DNA of 64,000 bases from Kryptolebias marmoratus (taxonomy: Eukaryota; Chordata; Actinopteri; Cyprinodontiformes; Rivulidae): positions 8,420,163 through 8,484,162 of the forward strand of contig NC_051436.1 in NCBI RefSeq assembly GCF_001649575.2, given 5' to 3'. A program made the position numbers and the translations under genes. The notes beneath the pieces were generated by a model. That model made no database searches. It was not told where the DNA came from and was given only the letters and a program-made list of their open reading frames with translations. Shown in pieces: positions 10,299 through 20,119 of this stretch (the stretch's first letter is position 1; every line of letters starts with the position of its first letter).

Positions 10299-10304
10299 CT
10301 ACTA

Positions 10305-10708
10305 TACTTTCTCTCACACACATACATACTTTCTCTCACACATACATACTTTCTCTCACACACCTTCATTAATTTTTATGTAAGAGATAAAATACATGTA
10401 TATGAGAGATACAATAAATGAATATGGAAGATAAAATACATGTAAGTAAGAGCTAAAATATGTGAATATAAGACAAAATATACATGTATGTAAGAAATAA
10501 AATATGTGAACGTAAGATGTACATACATACATACATGTGAGACATAATATATATGTATATGAGAGGAGAATATATGTATGTGAGAGATAAAATGTATGTA
10601 TGTGAGAGGAGAATATATGTATGTGAGAGGAGAATATATGTATGTGAGAGGAGAATATATGTATGTGAGAGGAGAATATATGTATGTGAGAGATAAAATA
10701 TATGTATA
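10305..10708 (-). repeat. Right-end minisatellite of the transposon, with an orientation switch
   Basis: The inner part (about 10,308-10,362) has three copies of a 20-base unit TTTCTCTCACACATACATAC in the same orientation as the left-end array. After about 10,370 the repeats flip, and from 10,560 to 10,690 they read GAGAATATATGTATGTGAGAG, the reverse complement of the left-end unit. At least five near-identical copies occur there. The array therefore both mirrors the left end and contains its own internal palindrome. Open frames through it encode only repeated SHTYIL and are not genes. Confidence 0.88.
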
Positions 10709-10750
10709 TGGGAGTGGCAGTATGATTTATGGCTTGTACGGCCCCTCATA
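10709..10750. other. Probable right terminus of the transposon
   Basis: The repeat array stops at about 10,708. A unique stretch reading GGGAGTGGCAGTATGATTTA and ending CGGCCCCTCA precedes sequence with no link to the element. It is probably the terminal unique segment. The exact boundary and target duplication cannot be set, because the left end lies outside the window. Confidence 0.4.
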
Positions 10751-10874
10751 ATTTATCACCATTTCAAAAACAATCTGCTTGACATTCAAAGTGCACCTAG
10801 TGATTAATGATAAAAGTGATGCTCTGTTGAGTCATTTGTTGACTTTTAGACATGCTTGCCGCACGTGGTGTGTG

Positions 10875-11165
10875 TGTTCATTTATCTGTAAGCAGAATAT
10901 CTCTTGAACCACTGAACAGATTTTAATTAAATACTTTGAAAGTAATCACTGGATGTACAACTAAAAAATTATGAAATTTTGGACTCACCCCAATTCAAGA
11001 TGACAACCATGGATAATCAACATTATCCAACATAAAAAATGCTATAACTCAGTAACTGTATACCTACTGAGCTACATTTGATGTGGTTGTAGCTGAGAGT
11101 CATTGAAAATAACATATTCTTAGTGCTAACAGACTGTGCAACATCTTATGACGTGTATGAGATTT
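10875..11165 (-). repeat. Dispersed repeat family A, copy 1 (partial)
   Basis: On the minus strand this follows the order seen in the other copies: GAGTCATC-like 'timer' motif (here TGAGAGTCA on plus), ACTCAGTAAC, TTGAATTGGGGTGAGTCC, CTGGATGTACA-type and TGGTTCAAGAGATATTCTGC. The terminal GCGATA motif is missing, so the copy is truncated. Confidence 0.6.
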
Positions 11166-11169
11166 TACA

Positions 11170-12735
11170 TAATTTTATTTTCAACGTTTGACTAAAACAG
11201 TTATAACTTCATCATTTCTCATCATAGGATAATATTAGTTTCATTAAAAGCAGTGGGTGATATTAATTTCTTCAAGGATGGCCTTTAATATTATTGAAGT
11301 AGCCTACAGAGGCTAATATGCTGCTTGAATCTTCACTAGGTGCCCCTTTTGTTGGTGCACCAGTGCAGGACCTGGATATGACAGCAGACAAAATTTTGGT
11401 CTTGGCACTGAAACAACCTTGTCATGTTTGTCTCACCCTCGTTTAGAAAAGGGTCACTTGGCATATGTGCAAGCTTATGTTGCTTGAAATGATGTGCAAG
11501 CTCGGCGTTTCGCTCTTTGCACCGCTACAAACATCAGCATTACAATGATATGGACCAACTCTTAAATTGTTGTTGTGGGAATGTTAATGTGTCATATCAT
11601 CTCAGCAACGATATTGACATATTTTATAACTAGACACAGGACTGGAAGCCAAAAGGTGAAGCCACAAAGGATAAGTGCCCCCTTATAGGCTGGCCACAGT
11701 ACATTTTGAAGTCCTGCCTCTCCGTGTAAAAAAGTAGGCCATTTTTTTCTGACTAAAAAATAAAATTAGACTTTAGATATTGTTTTTCAATTGCTATGTT
11801 ACATTGTGATTGACAATGTGACAATATGGTTCAGCTCTGTGTACCTAGTGCGCAGACTCTAGCTCCAAAGATACAAGACAATGTCAATTTTGGCTTGAAT
11901 TTGACAAAGGGAAGTTAATAGAAAAGCTTTGTTCGTCTTTATATTTGTCGGTTTGATACAACACAGCTGTAATTGACCTAAAGTTTAAAACGGTGTTTAT
12001 TACAGTCTCTTAGCTTTATACCTCCCCAGCATTATCACTATGAAGTGCAGAAAGTGACCTCTGGTTCATTTACTGGTAAGCCATCCACCAAGGGCAGCAG
12101 TCCCCAACGGGCCGACCACAGGATGCCTGCTTGTGTTTTTGTCACACTGGGGAGGTCTGACTCATTGTTCACTCACTCTAAAGCCTGTTTTGGCTGCAGA
12201 AAGTCTGAATGATAGGATGTGCTGGAGAATGCTGCCTGCCTTCTGATCCAAGGGTTGGCCTAATTTGTAATTACCTTCTGCAGTGTTCTGGAAGAGTGCG
12301 GTTTGTGCTCGTCCAAGATGAGGATTATCTGCTGTACTGAGATGGCAGGGTCATGAACATGTGTGTGTGAGTGTGTGCGTACACCAGCATGTCAAAACTC
12401 AAACACACTCTGCCTCGGAATAACATTTGTGAGTTTCCAAAGACTCGCATTTGACAGACTAAGGCCGCCATAGATTTAATTTAATTTTCATCGCATGATT
12501 TTGCTAAATTTTTTTAATCAGTTGTGTGCACTTCCCACATTTGCTTTGATGCTTGTTAATTATATAGGAAAAAATAGATAAAAAATTAGAGATGGACAAA
12601 GTTACAAGTTTTATTTTTTCTGCTGAAAACTTTCTCTGCAAGCCAGTTAATGCTGTTTTTTTTCTTACAATTAAAAAAAGTAGATCTAGTGTATGAAATG
12701 AACAAATGCATATTGCCCATCTTCCTACAACCCAA
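11170..12735. other. No gene seen
   Basis: AT-rich noncoding sequence with stops in all frames. A short GTGTGTG stretch lies near 12,360. The part at 12,060-12,420 is somewhat richer in GC but shows no exon structure I can support. Confidence 0.5.
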
Positions 12736-12739
12736 AGAT

Positions 12740-13208
12740 ATTGCTCAATCAGCAACTACAACACCAAATTTAATCTCAATATGTGTAAAATTGATTGATT
12801 TATAACCATTTTTATATTAGCATAGTTGATTAGCTGTGGCAGCCCGCTTGAATTGGTTGAGTCCAAAAGTTAGTCAGTTATACTGTACATGTACATGCAA
12901 TGATGACCTTCTGATTCATATGTTTGAATCTCTGTAGGGCTGACTTCATGCCAGAGTTTTAAACGAGATTCGTTTATGATCTTTAGCGCTCAGAGTAAAT
13001 TTTGTGAATGACTCCGTTACTACCACTCCAAGTTTTTGCTCAATATCTCTAAAACTGACTGCGTTATAATATTTTATGTTTGCCAAGCTAAGTTCTCTTT
13101 ATTAAAATCCTTCCAGTAGTTCTTAAGCTAATTTGCTAACACAAACACATAGTCACAAGACACAAGCACTCATCACCCGCCTTTCATAGTGGCCAGCGAT
13201 AATGAATT
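12740..13208 (+). repeat. Dispersed repeat family A, two tandem partial copies
   Basis: The first copy (about 12,745-12,905) has ACCAAATTTAATCTCAATAT, TTAGCTGTGGCAG and AATTGGTTGAGTCCAAAAG. The second (about 12,940-13,208) repeats the CTCAATATCTCTAAAACTGA block and ends in ATCACCCGCC...GTGGCCAGCGATAATG, the right terminus of the family. The second copy looks inserted into or recombined with the first. Confidence 0.6.
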
Positions 13209-13209
13209 A

Positions 13210-14755
13210 GATAGTAATTTTCTGCACATTAATTCAATCCATTTGCCTCCTAAACTAAAATAGCCCAACAGAACCTTCTGTATGTGAGCACACATAAGTG
13301 AACTGTTTTGAAGGGGCTTGGCTAGAAGTTAAATATGAATAAATTAGCAGTCCTTTAAAGCTGAAAATGAGAAGGGATAAGTCTAAGTTTTGACTGATCT
13401 TATCTTTATCCATATACCTTTGATTTTTTGGTGCACTCACAGAATAAATCACTGGAATTGGAGAACTTCAAGCCTCAAATTACACTAATTTATAATCGGA
13501 TATTTTATATTGACAATAAGCTATTTTGCATAGCTGTATTTATAATACATTAAAAGAAAGACAAAAACAGTCCATATTTGGCAGGAAAAGAGTATTTGCT
13601 GGCATATTATAAAAGAAAAAAAACATCAAAACCAAACAGCAAGGTCCAGAATTTAATGTATACTGCAATTACATCGAGTGCAGACCAACAACCTTGCAGT
13701 TGTGTAAAATAAGAAAGGAACTAGTATTTTGTAGCCAATGGTGGCCTTAAACTTGGCACAGATATTACCAAAGAGAGCAAAATTACAGGTGAGGAAAAGA
13801 CCATTACTTTTTGGCTGGGTTTTCACACACGAGGCGGCTGTTTTTATTCTGGCTCTGACCCACATAGTGGCAGCACCACTGTTGACCCACCTGCAGCAGA
13901 AACGTGTACTTGGTAAAAATGAGTCAGGAAGAGAGCAGTCTACCGGGGCGTGCAGAAACCTATGGCTGTTTCACTGAGAGGAGAGACTCTGCCAACTGGC
14001 TCTGTGACACAAAAGGCTGATACAAAGCTCACTCGCTCCCACCGAGAGAGCTTTGTGACGCAAAGTGGGACACAAGTAGCCCACTCAGCTGTGGCACAAA
14101 GCAAGAACAATCCAAAGAGAGGCTTGGTGTGATGATCAATGTTGAGAGTCAAAGGAGGAAAAGAGTCTCCAAAAATGGACAGTTATCAGGGTTTTTTATC
14201 CTTTTGTTTGTTTCTTTTCTTTAGCTTAAGAATTGAGATTTATTTTCATCTATTGGTTTATGGCAAAGCTGGCCCAAGTTTTTAGGAGCCCCTTGAGGTG
14301 AATTTGTTCCACTCCCAAAGAAGTCAATCATTTTCTACCCACCAGAGCATTCAAATCTGTTCTACAATTACCTATGTTGGCAAGTAGAATATGCTGTACA
14401 GCTGTGATATTACTGAATATTGTGATAATATTGTGTGCAACAAACCCAAATTTTCCTCTATTTTTCTTTCTTTCATTTTTGCTATGACGACAGCACTTTG
14501 TACTTTTGCATCTCATCAAAACTGAATGTGACATCTTATAGGTCAAATTCAATATTGGTATAAAGAATATGAAGGCATGGCATGATTTACTGCAATCCAA
14601 TTTTTATTTATTTTTTTTTTTTTACTTTTTTTGAAAGGGGGGGGGGTCCCACTGAGCTCAAAATTGCCCTTTAAAAATAAATCAAATGTGGCAGAATTGA
14701 CATTTTTGAACTGCATCAAGGTAACAAACATCTAAATTTGTTATGCATTTTATTT
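13210..14755. other. No gene seen; one stem-loop
   Basis: Short open frames overlap on both strands at 13,650-14,150, but none shows a domain or splice pattern. A stem-loop at 14,022-14,056 is listed separately. A poly(T)/poly(G) stretch lies at 14,610-14,650. Confidence 0.5.
14022..14056. repeat. Imperfect 14-bp hairpin
   Basis: The arm ACAAAGCTCACTCG pairs with CGAGAGAGCTTTGT at 13 of 14 positions across a seven-base loop. The flanks also share short direct motifs (GTGACACAAA, GTGACGCAAA, GTGGCACAAA), so the region looks locally duplicated. Confidence 0.55.
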
Positions 14756-14759
14756 ATTC

Positions 14760-15090
14760 ACATGGTAATTAGTCTGCCTGATCACTCAATCACTTCTGTG
14801 AGCAAACCTTAATGAATACAAATGTTTAGATCCCTCAACAACTGCTAATAATACCACTCGAGGGCATAATTCAATTGGACGGTGTAATTGGCACTTAGAG
14901 AATAGAGACACTGGGGGAATGAACTCCCTGTGGCCCACATTGCAAGGATTGTGTGACAGGGCTGGCGTGGAGTTGGCCTTTAGCACAAGCATTTTGCCAA
15001 CATCCTGCCTGAGTGTGTTCGCCGTAATTGAAGGGCTGTCACAACACATAGTTAGGTACATCATAGTTTTAAAAGCTTAAATTGGCCCAA
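14760..15090. promoter_or_regulatory. Candidate conserved noncoding island
   Basis: High-complexity, GC-balanced sequence with no repeats and few homopolymers, unlike its flanks. It contains several AATTG/CAATT-type homeodomain cores (GTAATTGAAGG, CAATTGGACGG, GTAATTGGC). Function is inferred from texture only. Confidence 0.3.
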
Positions 15091-15094
15091 GAGC

Positions 15095-16600
15095 AGCTAT
15101 TCTTCGCTAGCATGTATGTTTTTTTTCAGTTTAAGGTGTATCCATTTTTAAAAAACTAAATTAGGAGAAAAGTGCTGCTAGTAAAAAGAAAACAAAGTAA
15201 TTTTTATCTGACTTCATGACTTTGCATTAACAATAGCTCGTTATGCCAGAGTGCGACATGCAATTATACAATAATCTTTTTTTTTCCCCCTTACTGCACA
15301 GTCTTGGCATTAGGATTAATTTGTGGTAGACAATGTAGCTATGTGCCTCCATTCAACAAATGTGAAATGATGTCAGCTTTAGGGGGTATCCAATCTGTTG
15401 GCATTCTCTTCTAACCCCACAATTATGCTAAGGTTGCTCGTGCCTCTCAAGAGCAACGGGGGGTGACTTTGGACACAGGGAGGTTACAGTGAGAGGTAAT
15501 TGCCAAAATCCACAGCGGAATAGAAAGATCTCTGTCCGACACAAATGGGAGGGGAAAAGACAAAGAGCCTTATGAATATTTAAATTGCAATTTTCTTCAT
15601 TTTCTTCAATTGACCCTTTTTTTTTGGTTTGTGCTATGTGGGAAAATCTGGAACAGGAATGTCAAAAATGCAGCAAGTAGCTCACGCAGATACCGTCAAA
15701 GATTTTCCACACAAAATGTAAACTGCTTAGCATTGACGCACCAGGAGAGCAGTCATACAACTTGTTTTAAAAAGCAATTACTGTTTAAATGCTTTATTCA
15801 CAATGTTTGTTAATCGTTTTTCCAAATTATATTAGATTATTTTTTCATACTGTTAATGTGACATATTTGGTCCGTCCATTTATCTAGGCCCCCTATGGGC
15901 AATACGAGGAACTATGAGTTTGAACTAAACAACCAGTTATTCATTTTCCACTAGAATACAATTTTAAAGCAGATCTTTTTACACCACATAGATTTTATTT
16001 AATTCACTTGTAGCTTTTATTATGACAACTAGGAGTTTAGTATCTTTTTAAGTAAGTAAATCTTGTATTTTCCTGAATAAACAAGAAGAACAATGTCCCT
16101 GTTAGGATGTAAGCCATTCAAATAAATCTTGTTTGTTTATTTTATGGAACTCAATGCATTATTTATTCTAATGCTAAAACGTTTTAGAGATACATTTCTT
16201 TGTTTAAAAAAATGGCATCTTCTTAGGTCAGACTGATAGGATTTGTAATGTATAATACAATACCATTGGATACAATATACATTATTGAACCCTTGATGAA
16301 ATTTGTTTTGGACTCAGAACTGTCCAAATACAAGCATTCATATTAATTCATTACTACTAAAGCACTTAAACAAAGCATAAAAAAAGGAAAACGTAGGGGG
16401 AAAGGTTTTGCAGAACCCCCTTTTACAACATAAGTGCATTTCCAATTTCTCAATTTCTTTGTCATGAAAAGGTACTTTAATAAAGCACATGACTCATAAG
16501 TGAGCCTTTGATTTTTCTAATGCTTGAATGTAGAACTTCAGGTTTAAAAAAAAAACTTACTGACTAACCCTAATATTTAAGTGAAAGTAGAATTCTTTGA
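15095..16600. other. No gene seen
   Basis: AT-rich sequence. The stretch 15,360-15,600 is of higher complexity and may be a further noncoding island. No repeat family was recognised. Confidence 0.45.
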
Positions 16601-16604
16601 ATCA

Positions 16605-16725
16605 AAGTATATCACTCACCACTATGCACGCCAAAGTTTTACACAAAGATCTCACCAGATCTGTCAACATTTGGAGTATGTGTTGGGGTCGACTCTCAGC
16701 CACTACCAACCCACATTTTGGAGGG
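16605..16725 (+). repeat. Dispersed repeat family A, copy 4 (left part only)
   Basis: It keeps the block TATATCACTCACCACTATGC, CAAAGTTTTACACAAAGATC and GAGTATGTGTTGGGGTCGAC, which matches 39,895-40,000 closely. It breaks off after TACCAACCCACATTTTGG. Confidence 0.65.
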
Positions 16726-16729
16726 GGGT

Positions 16730-17690
16730 GGGGTGGGGATTGCTAAAGATGATTGAAAATGATGAAATTTGCAAATATACTGATGCAAAGTGCCCACTCA
16801 TAACAGAAAACATTGGATTAAATCACCATTTATTGTTTGTGTTCTATTCTTCTCTAACTAAAAACATGAATTAATTAAATAAGAAATCTGTGCTAAACTT
16901 AAAAGCTCCAAAATAGCAAACAAAAAACACAAAAGCAAAATAACTAGTGTGGCTTAAGTACAATATTTAGTATCTACAAAAGAAGAGGTCAAACTTAAAA
17001 TTCCATCTTCATGACACTACCTTCAATTTATCTAATTAGCTTGTCATAAAGCTTGTTTTGTAATGATAATTTAATTAAGTCATTATCTGCAGATAAAGTT
17101 TCTTGTCTTTTAATATATTTATTTATTTTGACCTACAAAAACCTGTTTTTCTAGTGATCACTACTAACTATTTTGAAATCACAAAACAGAGGTCCCTTTT
17201 CTTTATCAGAAATCAGGACAGTCATGCTGACTCAAGCTAAAATGATCAAAGAACAACCAGTGACTTAGTTAATGTTATAGATTATTTGAGAGTCTTAAAA
17301 TAGATACCATTGAATAACGAGGGTGGAGCAGAAGAATCCCTCATTTTCACATCATCCTGTGATCCCAAGATGAATATGATCTGACAAAGACAAACCTCTA
17401 CAGATAAGATCAAAATATCTTTACCATCTCAAGATAACTGTTAGCTTATAATCTTGAGAAAACCACATCAGAATAAATAATTCAGGAAACAGAAGTTTTT
17501 CTCTGGTTTTGAAAGTGAAGGGAATAATCTCTTTGCCTGTGTGATTGTCTGCAGTAAAACATCTGATGAACCAGATCATGGATGTCAAAGAAACTCTCAG
17601 AAAGTAATAACTGATTATCTTATGGAATCAACCCCATTCAAAATGGCTACAACAGTTGATTTGAACACATTAAAAAGGTAACTTCTGTTT
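16730..17690. other. No gene seen
   Basis: AT-rich sequence without recognisable repeats or exons. Confidence 0.45.
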
Positions 17691-17699
17691 ATAATCGCA

Positions 17700-18180
17700 A
17701 GTTGCAGAATTTTTGGTGGTCCTTTCTTGTGTCTGCGATTTCGCCAAGCAGTTCACCTCAGTCCAAAGCGTTCGTTTAACCCAACATAAATCCCAGTCAA
17801 GTTTTGTCGTGGCCCGGTGTGGTAAGAAACATCTTGCTCAGTTTGTGACCCAGGGCAATACTGCTTGCTGCCACCAAGTAATTGTCCAGCCAGGCCACAC
17901 TAATATATTTTACTTCTGGCTCTGCACATCTCAGCTTATTTAGATTGGAAAAACGGGCTCATTTGCAAATGTGCTCGAGTCTCTGCGCCCTGCGGAGAGG
18001 ACTCTGCCTTGGGCGGCATTTACTGATCGACATCCCAAAGCAGCACAGGTAAGGAGGGATTCATTCACAAATTCTAAACTCACTCTGGAGAGCGCTTATA
18101 TTGCCCTGCGACTACCGTTCACTTCCACGTGTAAAATATCTTTGCATTTCTGCATGCAGGCCATGAATATAAACCATCAA
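17700..18180. promoter_or_regulatory. Candidate conserved noncoding island with octamer
   Basis: GC-balanced, repeat-free sequence. It includes a palindromic ATTTGCAAAT at 17,961-17,970 (POU-type octamer half-sites on both strands) and a strong donor-like CAG|GTAAGG at 18,050. A TTTACTTCTGGCTC...CTCAG tract just upstream could act as an acceptor. An untranslated exon at about 17,938-18,049 is possible but unsupported by a reading frame. Confidence 0.3.
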
Positions 18181-18339
18181 TAACAGGCTTCATGTGGGCG
18201 TCTAATAAATGAAACATAGGTCAGAGAAATAAACTATTGCTGATACCCTCCCACCCTGACAGCACTGCAAAGAGAACATGGTATTGTTATTCACCTTAAG
18301 ACAATTATTTGCCTTCCCTAGCTATTTTTTTTTCCTTTT

Positions 18340-19450
18340 TGTGGGAGCCAATAATCCTCACAGGCGTGGATGCATTTCGATGTTAACCCAGTGCAGACTC
18401 GCATAATAAAGGACTGCAAATGCCGCAGGTAAAACTGAGAATGTATTCTGCTCTCCATCTCCCTGAAACCCATCACCACATTACCCAGAGAGATTCCCCC
18501 CCCACCCCCCAAGTGGCTGATGCCAGTGTCAACAAGCTGTATAAATAATTGCTTCCTTTCCCCTCGCCCCCCCCCCCCACCATCACCACCTCTTTCCTCT
18601 ATCTTTAAGTCGGGATGCGGGGTCATCCTTTCCTTCCTTGTGAGTGTACGGATTAAAGTTGAATCCGAGAAGATAAGTGTAATTTTCTTTGAAGGTTTCC
18701 CTTGTCGGCCTGTTTAGCTTTTTCCTTTGTTTTCTCTCAAGATTGCTGTTTGTATTAGTGCTACTTCTGCATCTCGGGCCTCACAGAGTGCGATTTTGCA
18801 TTTTAAGCATGCTGTTTTGATCATGCCAGTGAGCGTATCATCGAGGCATCTCAGCATCTTTGATGTATTGCGCGCCGGCGGACTGCGTGTATTTTCCTCC
18901 CCGCAGGTTTTAACAATCTCGCAGACGTCCAACTGCTATTTCTACATGCCAATGAATCATCTGCCAGAACGTGCGCCCAGGGAATAAATCTGGGCATTGA
19001 TGAAGACAACTCGCAAGAGCAGTTCTCATTTTAAGTGCTTTAGCCGAGGCTAAAGACGGACATCATGAGCCTTTTACAATCAATCACTTTTAATTAGAAG
19101 ATGATGGGGAATGAATCGACTCTATAGGTGTGGCTTTCGTTTAAAACACACGGCACATCTGTCTTTGACGAGCGCGTTGCTATTCTTCGGCTAATGAGTT
19201 GTATCAGCATCATTCATTATGCGATTCCGAATGACAAGGGTGAGATAATGACGAGATGCGGCAGCCCTGGAAAATGATGCCAGTGGTTCATAATGCAGGA
19301 ATCCTTATTGATCCAGGCTGGTGTAGAGGAGAGGGGTCGATACAGCTGATCCTTCTCAGTTGATCTTAAGAGAGCTGAGGTGCCAGGTGAAAAATGATGC
19401 ATTAAAGGGGACCAGGAGCAGCCTCAGTGGAGTGCATTAAGTCACCGTTC
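18340..19450. promoter_or_regulatory. Candidate conserved noncoding cluster
   Basis: A long stretch of high-complexity sequence stands out from AT-rich flanks. It has several sub-blocks, including 18,770-18,990 and 19,030-19,420. A TTTTAATTAG homeodomain core lies at 19,088-19,097, within a block rich in AATGA and ATGATG motifs. Overlapping open frames on both strands show no domain or splice signals. C/G runs near 18,500-18,580 are low complexity. Confidence 0.35.
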
Positions 19451-19739
19451 AAGGCTTTGCTGCTGTCCAGTAAGACCATTAGTCTTTGACCATTCCAACG
19501 TGCAACTCCCAAGAAGTTATTATTAGGGATAATAATTTATGATATCTGAAAAGTTTAATGAGTCTTTTAGTATAAGATACTATATTATTGCAAGAAAAAT
19601 ACATGGACAGGTTTGATGAGTTGTTGTTGGTCCTCTGGCCCTCCACTCAGCCCAGGTATATAATATAAAATGGGCTTTCTATGCATTTTTCTCATGTCAA
19701 TATTCAATCTTTTTAATAATATTGGTGGGTCAATTTGTA

Positions 19740-20116
19740 CTCAGAAGTTGGAATTTCAAGTTCCAAGTCAAAAACTACAAGTGGAATGTCCCTGAAAGTG
19801 GGAATTCTGACTTGGAAAGTTGGAGCTTTCTTACTGAAATCTAATAAGACTGACTTCTGCATGAAAAGTTGTGATAACTGCTGGAATAAACTTTATTTTA
19901 TCTTTTGTATAATTTCTCTGAGTAATCCAGTTACATAAACACAGTTTTCAATCACTATTAATGACCATGTTGCTGTAGAGAAATCCATTGTTATTGAGTT
20001 GTATTGCTACTGGTAGTTAGCCTGGTCACTGAGCACAACAATTATAAAATCCTACTGGTCTTCTGACTTTGACCTGGGAATGACATAATTCCCAGGTACA
20101 AGTTCCAACTTGTGAG
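19740..20116. mobile_element. 377-bp MITE with 14-bp inverted ends
   Basis: The left end CTCAGAAGTTGGAA (19,740-19,753) and the right end TTCCAACTTGTGAG (20,103-20,116) are inverted repeats at 13 of 14 bases. Nested inside are further inverted motifs (TTCCAAGTC/GACTTGGAA, GGGAATTC, CCTGGGAATGACATAATTCC). No coding capacity. The superfamily is not assigned because no clear target duplication is visible. Confidence 0.6.
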
Positions 20117-20119
20117 CTA

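Noticed and set aside
10453..10749. 98-codon open frame of repeated SHTYILL on the minus strand
   Set aside because: It is the right-end minisatellite read as protein.
1..10750. Polinton/Maverick or a virus-like giant transposon
   Set aside because: No polymerase B, packaging ATPase, protease or capsid gene is present; only integrase and HECT genes are seen.
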